Numbered from the stretch's first letter, positions 8,501-17,358 are shown. The stretch: DNA of 50,319 nucleotides from UBA2108 sp002713215 (GCA_937891015.1 CALAPY010000090.1:1-50319), one strand, 5' to 3'. Numbers and translations: made by a program. Notes: a model not told the origin generated them from the sequence alone.

Positions 8501-8594
8501 CGTTTTGGCCTTTACTTTATTAAATTAGATAATCCGCAAACCAAGCCGTACTCAAACACCTCTTATATCTAGGCACCATTATTGCGCCTAATTA

Positions 8595-9020
8595 ATGAAA
8601 GTTAAATCTTCATTTTTTATCTTGGCAATCCTAATTTTAACAATTGGTAGCATCGCCGCACAGAATTCCGGCAATAATCAGTTTAAATATCTGCCTGAAT
8701 TAGTTCAATCTAGCATCCAACAAGAGGCAGATAGTCGTTCAATACAAAAAATAGAAACTATCTTGACCAAAAGTGGAGACATTACCTATACGGTTGAAGT
8801 TCAGAAAAAATTCCATATAGTATTATTGGTGTTCTCTGAATCTGGAGAGCTTATTTATAAGGCCCGAAGGAAGGAACATTGGTATAACGAAGATGAACCA
8901 ATTTCTGGTCATTACAACTATCAAGAAGAGAATAAATACCAAGAAGAGAATAACTGGGTAAAAATTTTAGAATTTCTATACGAATGCCTCTATAATTGGA
9001 ATTGGCAATGCAATGATTGA
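8595..9020 (+). CDS. Small secreted protein of unknown function
   Basis: 141 residues with the signal peptide MKVKSSFFILAILILTIGS ending near AAQ. The middle (about residues 35-90: helix PELVQSSIQQEADS, then strands KIETILTKSGDITYTVEVQ, VFSESGELIY) has the helix-strand-strand pattern of PepSY-like or DUF2874-like periplasmic modules, but I cannot assign it firmly. The tail holds a perfect-frame 18-bp tandem duplication giving YQEENK/YQEENN, then a W/Y/C-rich end. It is a lone gene between the THX terminator and a convergent glycosyltransferase. Confidence 0.65.
   Translation: MKVKSSFFILAILILTIGSIAAQNSGNNQFKYLPELVQSSIQQEADSRSIQKIETILTKSGDITYTVEVQKKFHIVLLVFSESGELIYKARRKEHWYNEDEPISGHYNYQEENKYQEENNWVKILEFLYECLYNWNWQCND
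8919..8954 (+). repeat. 18-bp tandem duplication inside a coding region
   Basis: Copies at 8919-8936 and 8937-8954 differ at two third-codon positions, encoding YQEENK then YQEENN. It is in frame, so the protein is lengthened rather than broken. Confidence 0.85.
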
Positions 9021-9033
9021 TGAGTAGTTTCAA

Positions 9034-10290
9034 TCAGGGTTTACGATCTATCTGTCGAAAAACCTTCAACATCATTTGAACATCAGCTGGCAACATTCCT
9101 TGAAAATCTATCTCTTTTAAAAAGGTTGAACATGATTCAAGTAATGAATCGTTTTGGTAATATTCATCCCTACAAAGGTGAATGAATTTTAAAATACGAA
9201 ATGCATTAAACCAATTAAAAAAACGCTTTGAGAAAGTTTCGACACTTGTTCCATATAGAAGCATATCATTTATTCGGTCATCAAAGTCATTGAGTTCAAG
9301 AAATGAACAAATACTTTCCGGAAGCCTGGATTTAAATTCGGTCCCAAACCTTTTTTGGCCTTCATATTCCATCTCTACCAATTCAACAAAGAGCTTTACA
9401 TCGCGAAATGACCTGAAGCTATAGGAAACATCCAACCTTTCACCACCAAGGTATTCCAGCATGGACCGACCTGTTCCAAATGGTACGCGGTCGCTGGTGC
9501 GCGGAGAAGGAATTACGCGAGTTGAATTTATTTCTATAAATCCCCCAAGTTGAATAATCTTTTGCAGGAAGTAGAAGTCCTCACCGGCTTTTCTTTTGTT
9601 CATTCCACTTTGCTTTTGGTAGGCCCAGGCCTTTACCGCCATACTAGATCCAACCGTATGAAACGCCTGTGGATGTCCGGTAAATTTTAATGCCTGGTGA
9701 TAGTACCTCAAAAACAACTCATACCACACAATTCCATCATATACCTGCTGATCGTGCTCATTGCCCGACAACGGATGCTCGAAGTAAATGGAAGCACCGG
9801 GAGCTTTAGGTTTATTCTTAAACTCAGTATAAATGGCCTTTAGGTAATTGGAATCGCATTGTGAATCAGCATCAAAACAAACGATAACTCCCTCTTCCTG
9901 ATCGATTTGAGAAAAACGATCCACCGCCTCATCCATTCCAATCTTTCTGGCCAACCCTACCCCTGCGTGTTTTTTGGGTAATTCATTGTTTTGGTAAATC
10001 AGAAATCGAAGCTCCTGTGAATTGTTCTCTTCTGCCCAGGTAACTGCCTTTTGATAAGTACCTTCACTCAATGCCTTAATGTCCTGGGAATGGTGGGTTC
10101 CAGCATTAATGATTACGATTACCTCAACTGATATTTCAGAAGGAATTTCACATTTCAATAATGCTGATAAAGAAGGAATTAGGTCTGGCTCGTTAAAGCA
10201 GGGAATTACAACAATAAGTTGGGTATTTTCCCTGGGTTGAATGTTGAACAATCGCCCGCCAAAGCGATAATTACTCAGGTAAGGATTCAT
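9034..10290 (-). CDS. Family 2 glycosyltransferase
   Basis: 418 residues starting at the ATG at 10290, whose A is shared with the pdxH stop (TAATG). The GT-A fold is shown by the N-terminal strand QLIVVIPCFNEPDLI and the metal-binding DAD in VIVCFDADSQCDSNYL. Acceptor-side features include HTVGSSMAVKAWAYQ and KAGEDFYFLQKI, in which ED is typical of GT2 enzymes. No membrane segments are seen, so it acts in the cytoplasm. Donor and acceptor are unknown. It sits in a two-gene unit with pdxH, which looks like packing rather than pathway. Confidence 0.85.
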   Translation of the reverse strand: MNPYLSNYRFGGRLFNIQPRENTQLIVVIPCFNEPDLIPSLSALLKCEIPSEISVEVIVIINAGTHHSQDIKALSEGTYQKAVTWAEENNSQELRFLIYQNNELPKKHAGVGLARKIGMDEAVDRFSQIDQEEGVIVCFDADSQCDSNYLKAIYTEFKNKPKAPGASIYFEHPLSGNEHDQQVYDGIVWYELFLRYYHQALKFTGHPQAFHTVGSSMAVKAWAYQKQSGMNKRKAGEDFYFLQKIIQLGGFIEINSTRVIPSPRTSDRVPFGTGRSMLEYLGGERLDVSYSFRSFRDVKLFVELVEMEYEGQKRFGTEFKSRLPESICSFLELNDFDDRINDMLLYGTSVETFSKRFFNWFNAFRILKFIHLCRDEYYQNDSLLESCSTFLKEIDFQGMLPADVQMMLKVFRQIDRKP

Positions 10291-10952
10291 TAAGGGGCAA
10301 TGCGTTTGATCTCCCACGAATTATCGGGTTCCACTTTGGTGTAAACAATCCTATCATGCAATCTCGCAGGTCTTCCCTGCCAAAACTCAAAATTGCCCGG
10401 TTTAATTTCATAACCTCCCCAGTGTGGAGGTCTGGGGACTTCATCTCCAAACTTCTGCTTGTACATCTCCAAACGGTCGATCAATACCTGTCTCGATTCT
10501 ATTTCCTGACTTTGTTCTGAGGCCCAGGCCCCTAGCTTGCTCTCAATGGGTCTCGAATTGAAGTAGGCATCCGATTCTTCTTCCGACAATCTTGAAATGG
10601 TTCCTTCTACCCTAACCTGCCGTTCCAGTTCAGCATAGAAAAACAAAACAGAGATGTTTGAAGAAGTTGCCTCCTCTATTTCTGCTCCTTTTCTACTGTG
10701 ATAATTGGTATAGAAACGAAGGTTATTGTTTTCAATTCCACGCAAATAAACCACGCGGGATGAGGGGATTTGAAGTTTATCATCTACCGTGGACACGATC
10801 ATAGCGTTGGGTTCCAGTACCTGGGAGTCCACCGCTTCTTCAATCCATTTTTCGAGCTGCTTAACCGGATTTGGATCGACTGATTTTTTACTCAGTTCCT
10901 GCGACAGAAACTCGTGTCGAACTTCGTTTACATAGTTGCTGACTATACCCAT
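10290..10952 (-). CDS. pdxH: Pyridoxamine/pyridoxine 5'-phosphate oxidase
   Basis: 220 residues, the normal length. An FMN enzyme that oxidises PNP or PMP to pyridoxal phosphate. The family marks are present: PNAMIVSTVD, SRVVYLRG, FYTNYHSRKG (FMN binding), FFYAELERQVRVEG, ESKLGAWASEQS, and the C-terminal FWQGRPARLHDRI followed by IKRIAP, the expected end WxxxRLAP-like. It is first in a leftward unit, and its stop overlaps the downstream glycosyltransferase start. Confidence 0.97.
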   Translation of the reverse strand: MGIVSNYVNEVRHEFLSQELSKKSVDPNPVKQLEKWIEEAVDSQVLEPNAMIVSTVDDKLQIPSSRVVYLRGIENNNLRFYTNYHSRKGAEIEEATSSNISVLFFYAELERQVRVEGTISRLSEEESDAYFNSRPIESKLGAWASEQSQEIESRQVLIDRLEMYKQKFGDEVPRPPHWGGYEIKPGNFEFWQGRPARLHDRIVYTKVEPDNSWEIKRIAP

Positions 10953-11258
10953 GCTGCGAAATTAGTTGGTTTAAAAATACGAAGGTCACCCTTCGATACT
11001 ATTTTATTTAAAAATCACTTTGTTTAAGGATAATATTGGTGGCCTTTTCTTTCTACTAAAACCTACATGTTCTTTCTTCTGCGCGTCGCATTTCTTCGGT
11101 TTAGATTCGACCTTTTGAATTTTCGCCAGAAATTCAATGAACCTTTCGGCCGGAGGCCAAGCAAGTATGTCTGAGGAGGAACGACGAGTTTACTTGCGCA
11201 GAGAATGGAGAAGTAGAATTTCAAGAAAATTCAAGAAGTCTTGATCTTTTCTTTGCGA

Positions 11259-11288
11259 ACTTTCTTTTGTATCAAGACAAAAGAAAGT
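11259..11288. repeat. CTTTTG-type intergenic hairpin
   Basis: An 11-bp perfect inverted repeat (ACTTTCTTTTG with CAAAAGAAAGT) around an 8-nt loop. The same core recurs at 11366-11386 and 38061-38090, so it is a repeat family rather than a single terminator. Confidence 0.8.
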
Positions 11289-11365
11289 GGAAATATTTTT
11301 AGAATTCGTAATTACAATATGTTATACTTCCTGTAAGAATTCGCCACTCAAGCCGTGGAGGCTTT

Positions 11366-11386
11366 GCTTTTGTATGGCACAAAAGC
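11366..11386. repeat. CTTTTG-type intergenic hairpin
   Basis: GCTTTTG (11366-11372) pairs with CAAAAGC (11380-11386) across a 7-nt loop. Outer segments GGCTTT (11360-11365) and AAAGCC (11392-11397) extend the structure with a bulge. Confidence 0.7.
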
Positions 11387-11680
11387 AACAAAAAGCCACG
11401 ATATTAAAACTCAAACCCCTTGCTATTGTAGTTGCTAAGTTCGGACAGGTGATTTTCGGGCGAAGCCCTCAACTTCCTTACTCACTAAGCACCTACTGCG
11501 TGGCAGGAATTTTCATTTTAAAAATCGAACAGTCTCAATGCTTCCTACTGGAAATCTAAAAAATGTGAGCAACCTATGTTGAGGTGAGCTGGTTTATGTC
11601 AACTTTATGATTGTTATGTAACCTCATTTGGTTACTTATAATTCCTAAAAACCGTGAAATGTTGGATGGCCAGCGAAAAC

Positions 11681-11714
11681 TTGGAAGCATTTTTGCTAAA
11701 GCTTGTTACCTTTG
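11681..11714 (+). promoter_or_regulatory. Promoter of the mutL-rhomboid operon
   Basis: TACCTTTG (11707-11714) is an exact -7 match; a TTG lies at 11681-11683, spacer 23 nt, at the long end of the usual range. The start codon at 11730 is only 15 nt further, giving a very short leader. Confidence 0.55.
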
Positions 11715-11729
11715 TAAACGCTATTGATT

Positions 11730-12035
11730 ATGGGATTTAGAACACCTTCATTTATTAAGCTACCACGAAACAAACGTTTCAATTTTAAGCCTCGCTATTA
11801 CGATGCTCAAAAGGAGGAATTGGAGAATCGAATTGCCATAATAAAAGCAGAAATGAAGGAAGAAGAATCTGCTAAGTTAAGAAGCGATTATGACTCTGAA
11901 TTAACAAGATATAAAATGGCCCAGCAATGGAAAATGGGCTCTACCCGAAAAACACAATTCAATAGAAGCAACATGCGGGTAGCCTTTATAGCGGCTATTC
12001 TCTTTTTATTCTTTTACTATTACCTCTACGTGTAA
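11730..12035 (+). CDS. Small membrane-anchored protein upstream of mutL
   Basis: 101 residues from the ATG at 11730. It is a basic N-terminal stretch (FIKLPRNKRFNFKPRYYD), a charged helix (about residues 26-55) and one C-terminal hydrophobic segment (VAFIAAILFLFFYYYLYV), so it is probably tail-anchored in the inner membrane. Short proteins of this kind precede mutL in many Bacteroidota, sometimes mislabelled as riboflavin synthase; I assign no function. Only 3 nt separate it from mutL, so it is the first gene of this operon. Confidence 0.75.
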   Translation: MGFRTPSFIKLPRNKRFNFKPRYYDAQKEELENRIAIIKAEMKEEESAKLRSDYDSELTRYKMAQQWKMGSTRKTQFNRSNMRVAFIAAILFLFFYYYLYV

Positions 12036-12038
12036 TTC

Positions 12039-13913
12039 ATGGGTGATGTAATTCAATTATTGCCCGATAATGTTGCCAATCAAATTGCAGCAGGTGAAGT
12101 TGTTCAGCGTCCATCCTCGGTGGTAAAAGAACTGATGGAAAATGCCCTTGACGCTGGCGCTACCAAAATTAAACTCATTGTAAAAGAAGCCGGACGAACG
12201 CTCATTCAGGTGATCGACAACGGTAAGGGTATGTCCCCCACAGACGCCCGGCTTAGCCTGGAAAGGCACGCCACTTCTAAAATCAGAAATGCGGAAGACC
12301 TGTTTCAGATTAAAACCATGGGGTTTAGAGGAGAAGCCCTGGCGTCGATAGTTGCCGTAGCGCAATGCGAATTAAAAACGAAACGAGCTGAAGATGAATT
12401 AGGTACCCTTATCCAGGTTGAAGGCTCAGAAACCAAAAAACAAGAACCCTGTACTTGTGAAAATGGGAGTTCAGTTTCGGTTAAAAATCTCTTTTTCAAC
12501 CTCCCTGCCAGGCGAAAGTTTTTAAAGTCAAATGCCGTAGAAAAACGCCACATCATTGATCAATTTGAGCGAATTTCAATCATCTATCCTCAAATTAAGT
12601 TTCTTTTCTACCTGGACGATATTAAACTTTTTCACCTTGAACCTGGAACGCTAAGGCAGCGAATAGTAGGCGTTTTTGGAAAAAACTACAACGACCGTCT
12701 GGTTCCTATTAATGAAGAAACGAGCCTGGTTAAATTGGCTGGGTTTATAGGTAAACCCGAATTTGCAAAGAAGAAAAGGGATGGCCAATTTCTGTTTGTT
12801 AACGGGCGATTTATAAAAAGCAACTACCTGCATCATGGCATCCTGGCCGCATACGACGAGCTTGTTCAAACCGGGTATCATCCAAGTTATTTTATTCACC
12901 TGGAATGTGATCCGGAAAGCATTGATGTCAACATTCATCCAACCAAGACGGAAGTGAAATTTGAAGATGAAAAATCGATCTATGCCATAATTAGAAGTTC
13001 GGTTCGAAAGGCTTTAGGTGAACATAACATTGCCCCTTCGCTAGATTTTAACAGAGAAACCGCCTTTGATGAAATGCCAAAAAACCGGGACATAGTTGCA
13101 CCAAGCATTTCCGTAGACCCAAGTTTTAATCCCTTTGAAAAAGAATCGGGATCGAGCTTAGGTAAATTAAGTGGAGCACCGGGCAAACCCAATAAAACTG
13201 AAATTGCCAATTGGGGGAGCATGATTCAAAAAGATCCGCTTCTGAATCAACAACAAATGAATTTCAGCTCCATTGACAAGGAGTTTGTGCAACAGGAAAA
13301 CCACCTTGAAAGCAGTACACTAAATACAGATAGCACTGAAATTGATCCACACCAAAACCGTGTTTTTCAAATTCATGGTAAATATATTCTAAGTCCGATA
13401 AAATCGGGACTAATGGTTATTGACCAGCGCAGAGCCCACGAAAGAGTGCTTTACGAAAGGAACCTAAAAGCCCTGGCGCTTAACCAGGGAAAGAGTCAAA
13501 AGAGTCTTTTTCCGGTAACCCTGGAGTTTAATGCTTCGGATGGTGCCATGCTACAGGACTTGTCTCCTGAACTCCATTTGTTGGGCTTTGAATTCGAGGA
13601 ATTTGGAAAAAACAGTTTTATTGTCAGGGGACTTCCGGCAGAAGCAGCCCAGGAAAATTGCAAAGAATTGTTTGATGAACTACTTGCTACTTACAAAGAA
13701 AATGAACAGCAATTGGAGCTTAAATCACACGTAAACATTGCTTTTTCACTGGCGCAAAAAGAGAGTAAATCAATGAATCGGGTGCTATCCAATGTTGAGT
13801 GTTCTGCACTTATTGATGAATTATTTGCCTGCGAGAACCCACAAACTACGGTAGGTGGAAAACCCATTATTTCAACCCTTTCGCTTGACGAACTAAATAA
13901 TAAGTTTAATTAA
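12039..13913 (+). CDS. mutL: DNA mismatch repair protein MutL
   Basis: 624 residues. The N-terminal GHKL ATPase is intact: LMENALDAGAT (with the catalytic Glu and Mg-binding Asn), DNGKGM, MGFRGEAL and HPTKTEVKF. A variable linker (about 340-450) leads to the C-terminal dimerisation domain from FQIHGKYIL. There the position of the endonuclease motif DQHAxxE...E reads DQRRAHERVLYE, without the His. The C-terminal CPHGRP-type motif is also absent (ENPQTTVGGKP instead). It links MutS recognition to strand removal. The stop overlaps the rhomboid start as TAATG. Confidence 0.97.
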   Translation: MGDVIQLLPDNVANQIAAGEVVQRPSSVVKELMENALDAGATKIKLIVKEAGRTLIQVIDNGKGMSPTDARLSLERHATSKIRNAEDLFQIKTMGFRGEALASIVAVAQCELKTKRAEDELGTLIQVEGSETKKQEPCTCENGSSVSVKNLFFNLPARRKFLKSNAVEKRHIIDQFERISIIYPQIKFLFYLDDIKLFHLEPGTLRQRIVGVFGKNYNDRLVPINEETSLVKLAGFIGKPEFAKKKRDGQFLFVNGRFIKSNYLHHGILAAYDELVQTGYHPSYFIHLECDPESIDVNIHPTKTEVKFEDEKSIYAIIRSSVRKALGEHNIAPSLDFNRETAFDEMPKNRDIVAPSISVDPSFNPFEKESGSSLGKLSGAPGKPNKTEIANWGSMIQKDPLLNQQQMNFSSIDKEFVQQENHLESSTLNTDSTEIDPHQNRVFQIHGKYILSPIKSGLMVIDQRRAHERVLYERNLKALALNQGKSQKSLFPVTLEFNASDGAMLQDLSPELHLLGFEFEEFGKNSFIVRGLPAEAAQENCKELFDELLATYKENEQQLELKSHVNIAFSLAQKESKSMNRVLSNVECSALIDELFACENPQTTVGGKPIISTLSLDELNNKFN

Positions 13914-14734
13914 TGAGCCACTACAGACCTCAAGGATTTTCCATACTTCCGCCTGTTGTAAAAAACCTGTTAATCATCAATGGGATTGTGTTTCTGGCTA
14001 CCATGTCCCTTAGTAGTTCCGGAATAGATTTATACAAGTTATTGGGCTTACATTACCCTGGTTCAGAACTTTTTAAACCATACCAAATCATAACCTACAT
14101 GTTTATGCATGGAGGAATTTCTCACCTCTTTTTTAACATGTTTGCCGTTTGGATGTTTGGAAGTGCCATTGAAAATTACTGGGGCCCCAAGCGTTTTTTG
14201 GTTTATTACTTGCTAACGGGAATCGGTGCTTCCGTTTTGCACTACAGCATTGTTTACGTTGAAATGATGCCCATCCTCAACACCGTTGACGTTGCACTAA
14301 AGGCCAACAGTTTAGACGCTGTATATGCATTTATGGAACAAGAGGACATAAAAAACATTGCACGAACCAGCGTTACGTTGGTGGATCAATACAATGCGTT
14401 TTACAATAGTCCTAGTCTTCAATCCGGTACCTTTTTTATACAAGACCTGGCCAATTATTATAAAAACATGCCCAATGTGGTGGGGGCATCCGGATCCTTA
14501 TTTGGTATTCTACTCGCATTCGGAATGTTGTTTCCGGAAACATCACTCTACCTGATGTTTATACCCGTACCCATTAAGGCCAAATATTTTGTCGCGGGGT
14601 ACGGTGCAGTTGAGTTAATTAGCGGCCTGCAAAACAATCCCAATGACAATGTGGCACATTTTGCACATTTGGGCGGAATGTTGTTTGGATATTTATTGAT
14701 TCGATATTGGAGAGCAAACTCTCAAATCAGATAA
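13913..14734 (+). CDS. Rhomboid family intramembrane serine protease (first of two)
   Basis: 273 residues with about six membrane segments. The catalytic Ser is residue 193 in GASGSLFG and the His is in AHFAHLGGMLFGY; the membrane-embedded loop contains the usual HGGISHLFFNMFAVWMFG. An extra stretch of ~75 residues between the second and third segments (roughly 118-190: MMPILNTVDVALKANSL ... NYYKNMPN) enlarges a loop. It should cleave membrane proteins; substrates are unknown. It directly follows mutL and is 4 nt before a second rhomboid. Confidence 0.92.
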   Translation: MSHYRPQGFSILPPVVKNLLIINGIVFLATMSLSSSGIDLYKLLGLHYPGSELFKPYQIITYMFMHGGISHLFFNMFAVWMFGSAIENYWGPKRFLVYYLLTGIGASVLHYSIVYVEMMPILNTVDVALKANSLDAVYAFMEQEDIKNIARTSVTLVDQYNAFYNSPSLQSGTFFIQDLANYYKNMPNVVGASGSLFGILLAFGMLFPETSLYLMFIPVPIKAKYFVAGYGAVELISGLQNNPNDNVAHFAHLGGMLFGYLLIRYWRANSQIR

Positions 14735-14738
14735 CTAG

Positions 14739-15611
14739 ATGAGCAATTTTATTGTAGAAGACCTAAAGCGAATTTTGAAGGGAGATAACCCTCTTTCCAA
14801 GCTTATTCTCATCAATGTAATTGTTTTTATCGTAGACAACCTATTTGGTCGATTTATCCCCTTCTTTGAATGGCTGGGATTGCCGGGAAGCGCTATGGAG
14901 TTTATTGTGAAACCGTGGACCCTGGTTACCTATATGTTTATGCATGGTGGATTTCTTCACATATTATTCAATATGCTGTGGTTGTATTGGATGGGAAGAA
15001 TTTTGCTGGAATACCTGGGAAAAAGACGAGTTGTATCCATTTACTTTTTTGGAGGAATAGCGGGAGGTATCGCCTACCTTGTAGCCTATAACTTCATGGC
15101 CTTGACCGGAGATGTTGCCATGGGCTCTGGCCTTATTGGTGCCTCTGCGGGTGTAATGGCAGTTGTAATTGCTGTTGCCACCTTACTGCCCGATTACGAG
15201 GTCATGCTGTTTCTTATTGGGCGGGTACGAATGAAGTACGTTGGATTGGGAATTCTAATCCTTACTTCTATCATTGATTTCTCGATTAATATGGGAGGTA
15301 AGCTGGCCCATTTGGGTGGTGCAGCTCTGGGGTATGTTTTTATTCGGCAGTTGCGATCGGGTAACGACTGGAGCAGTGCATTTTACGGTATTGTAGATTG
15401 GTTTATGGGGCTTTTTGCTTCCAAACAAAAACTCAAGGTGGTTAAGAAACCTAAACGACCCGGCAGAACTTCAACTTCTAAAAATCAATCGGTGAGTGCC
15501 ACCGATCAGCAAAGAATCGATTCCATTTTAGACAAAATTTCCGAATCGGGATACGATGCACTTACCACAGAAGAAAAGGAGTTTTTGTTTAGAGCAAGCA
15601 ACAAAAAGTGA
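14739..15611 (+). CDS. Rhomboid family intramembrane serine protease (second of two)
   Basis: 290 residues: six hydrophobic segments, then a soluble tail. The catalytic Ser is residue 136 in GASAGVMA and the His lies in KLAHLGGAALGY; HGGFLHILFNMLWLYWMG is the loop motif. Unlike its neighbour it has no large insertion but carries a C-terminal cytoplasmic extension ending DQQRIDSILDKISESGYDAL and TTEEKEFLFRAS, which resembles the DUF6576 module. The pair probably arose by duplication and then specialised. The stop TGA overlaps the next gene's GTG start. Confidence 0.92.
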   Translation: MSNFIVEDLKRILKGDNPLSKLILINVIVFIVDNLFGRFIPFFEWLGLPGSAMEFIVKPWTLVTYMFMHGGFLHILFNMLWLYWMGRILLEYLGKRRVVSIYFFGGIAGGIAYLVAYNFMALTGDVAMGSGLIGASAGVMAVVIAVATLLPDYEVMLFLIGRVRMKYVGLGILILTSIIDFSINMGGKLAHLGGAALGYVFIRQLRSGNDWSSAFYGIVDWFMGLFASKQKLKVVKKPKRPGRTSTSKNQSVSATDQQRIDSILDKISESGYDALTTEEKEFLFRASNKK

Positions 15612-16693
15612 GGAAGTTAATTGACAAATTACTTTTTGGTGTAAATGTTCTCGCAGGACTTTCTTTATTAATTGCCTATATCTCTCCTTACGCCAGTCCA
15701 ACGCAATTCTGGTTTGTATCTTTTTTTGGTTTGGGATATCCATTCCTGCTTGTTGTTAACGCATTGTTTGTTCTCTATTGGCTAATTCGACTTAAAAAAC
15801 AATTGCTTTTTTCTGTTGTCATTATTGGTGTTGGTTACTTCCACTATGGAAAATTCATTCGGTTCAAAAAACAGGACCCCTACCCTCCCATTGAGTCTAT
15901 AAAGATCATGTCTCACAATTTAAGAGCACTTGGGCTCAATGGTCCGGTATTTCAAACGGAGGACAGTAAGAAAATATTTGAGTTTCTGGATCAGGAACTG
16001 TTTGACGTTTATTGCTTTCAGGAGTTTTTCGATACGAAAAGAAAGGGATTTGCACCCTATGATTCCATTAAACGAATTACGGGTACAAGGTACCGGCACG
16101 TGGAATACCTGGCCCAATTCCGAGAGAATTCGTTTGGTATTGCCACCCTGAGCCAGTACCCGATAATTGAAAAAGGGATTGTTCCCTTTGAACGCGAAGG
16201 AACCAACATGTGCATATTTACGGACATTGACTTCAACGGAAAGATTGTTCGGGTGTATAACATGCACTTACAAAGCCTTCATTTTAGAAGAAAGGACTAT
16301 GAGTTTCTCCAATCGCTTGACGCCTCAAACGAAGAAAAAATTGACGGTGCCAAAAACATTGTCAGTCGATTTAAGTCCGCCTTTATTAAAAGAGAGGAAC
16401 AAGCTAAGATTATAAGGCAACACATTGAAGATTGTCCCTTTCCGGTAATCGTTTGCGGTGACTTTAACGATACTCCGTTGTCCTATTCATACGATCTTAT
16501 TCGGGGTAATTTAACCGATGCATTCGAAGCCAAAGGAAGAGGAATTGGAAGCACCTACAATGGTATGTTTCCTCTTTTAAGAATCGATTACATTCTACAC
16601 AGCCCCGAAATAGACAATACCTACTTCAATGTTGTAAAAGAAGACCTGTCGGACCACTATCCTTTGGTGGCTTATTTTACTTTTGAGCAATAG
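15608..16693 (+). CDS. Membrane-anchored endonuclease/exonuclease/phosphatase family protein
   Basis: 361 residues from a GTG at 15608 that overlaps the rhomboid stop (GTGA). Two to three N-terminal membrane segments (about residues 10-80) tether an EEP-fold domain (residues ~97-360). Metal and catalytic motifs visible are IMSHNLRALG (Asn), CFQEFFD (Glu), VRVYNMHLQS, CGDFNDTPLSY and the final SDHYPLVAYF (Asp-His pair). Such enzymes hydrolyse phosphodiesters in nucleic acids, lipids or nucleotides; the substrate is not determined. The domain probably faces the periplasm. Only 1 nt separates it from the ABC ATPase gene. Confidence 0.85.
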   Translation: MRKLIDKLLFGVNVLAGLSLLIAYISPYASPTQFWFVSFFGLGYPFLLVVNALFVLYWLIRLKKQLLFSVVIIGVGYFHYGKFIRFKKQDPYPPIESIKIMSHNLRALGLNGPVFQTEDSKKIFEFLDQELFDVYCFQEFFDTKRKGFAPYDSIKRITGTRYRHVEYLAQFRENSFGIATLSQYPIIEKGIVPFEREGTNMCIFTDIDFNGKIVRVYNMHLQSLHFRRKDYEFLQSLDASNEEKIDGAKNIVSRFKSAFIKREEQAKIIRQHIEDCPFPVIVCGDFNDTPLSYSYDLIRGNLTDAFEAKGRGIGSTYNGMFPLLRIDYILHSPEIDNTYFNVVKEDLSDHYPLVAYFTFEQ

Positions 16694-16694
16694 T

Positions 16695-17348
16695 ATGATT
16701 CAAGCGTCTAATATTACCAAGTCATACGGTCAACTTCAGGTATTGAAAGGAATTGATCTTTCTATCAATAAAGGGGAGATTGTATCAATCGTTGGAGCGT
16801 CAGGTGCTGGAAAAACCACTCTGCTTCAGATTTTAGGTACGCTGGATCGTCCTGATCAGGGTAATTTGATCATCAATGACATTGATGTTACCCGATTGAA
16901 GTCGAAGGCGCTTTCCAGGTTTAGGAATAATGAAATTGGATTCGTTTTTCAATTCCATCAACTTCTTCCTGAATTCTCCGCTATGGAAAATGTTTGTATT
17001 CCAGCGTTTATAAAAGGAGTAAACAAAAAACAGGCAGAAGCCAGCGCCATGGAGTACCTCGATTTTTTGGGTATGAAAGACCGGGCACAACACAAACCGG
17101 CGGAACTCTCTGGCGGAGAACAACAGCGCGTCGCAGTTGCCCGTGCACTCATTAACCAACCATCGGTACTATACGCTGATGAGCCATCGGGAAATTTGGA
17201 TTCAAAAAACAGCAAGGAACTTCATCGCCTTTTCTTCGATTTGAGGGACCAGTTCAATCAGACTTTCGTGATTGTGACCCACAACCAGGAATTGGCTGAA
17301 ATGGCAGATCGAAAGCTAACCATTGAAGATGGTGTTGTAAAAAACTAA
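16695..17348 (+). CDS. LolD-like ABC transporter ATPase
   Basis: 217 residues from the ATG at 16695, 1 nt after the preceding stop. All ABC ATPase motifs are present: Walker A GASGAGKTT, Q-loop FVFQFHQLLPEF, signature LSGGEQQRVAVARAL, Walker B VLYADEPSGNLD and H-loop THN. Length and sequence best fit the LolD/MacB (o228) family, which powers release of lipoproteins from the inner membrane or related exporters. No LolC/E permease is encoded nearby, so the partner is elsewhere; naming it lolD would be a likely but unproven call. Confidence 0.88.
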   Translation: MIQASNITKSYGQLQVLKGIDLSINKGEIVSIVGASGAGKTTLLQILGTLDRPDQGNLIINDIDVTRLKSKALSRFRNNEIGFVFQFHQLLPEFSAMENVCIPAFIKGVNKKQAEASAMEYLDFLGMKDRAQHKPAELSGGEQQRVAVARALINQPSVLYADEPSGNLDSKNSKELHRLFFDLRDQFNQTFVIVTHNQELAEMADRKLTIEDGVVKN

Positions 17349-17358
17349 ACCGATTCAC

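Larger units (their letters stand above)
10953..11729. other. Repeat-rich gap without a convincing gene
   Basis: 777 bp. It starts with a small hairpin CGAAGG/CCTTCG (10980-10995). From about 11023 it holds a degenerate intergenic repeat sharing GTTTAAGGATAAT with the element at 37982, then two hairpins of the CTTTTG...CAAAAG type (11259-11288 and 11366-11386) and a hairpin GTAACC/GGTTAC (11618-11635). The only open frame of note (11287-11559) overlaps the hairpins and looks like no protein. The mutL-operon promoter is at the right end. Confidence 0.7.

Noticed and set aside
11287..11559. A 90-codon open frame in the gap before mutL
   Set aside because: It crosses the CTTTTG hairpins, has odd composition (many Cys and Leu) and no start signal or family resemblance; treated as repeat sequence.
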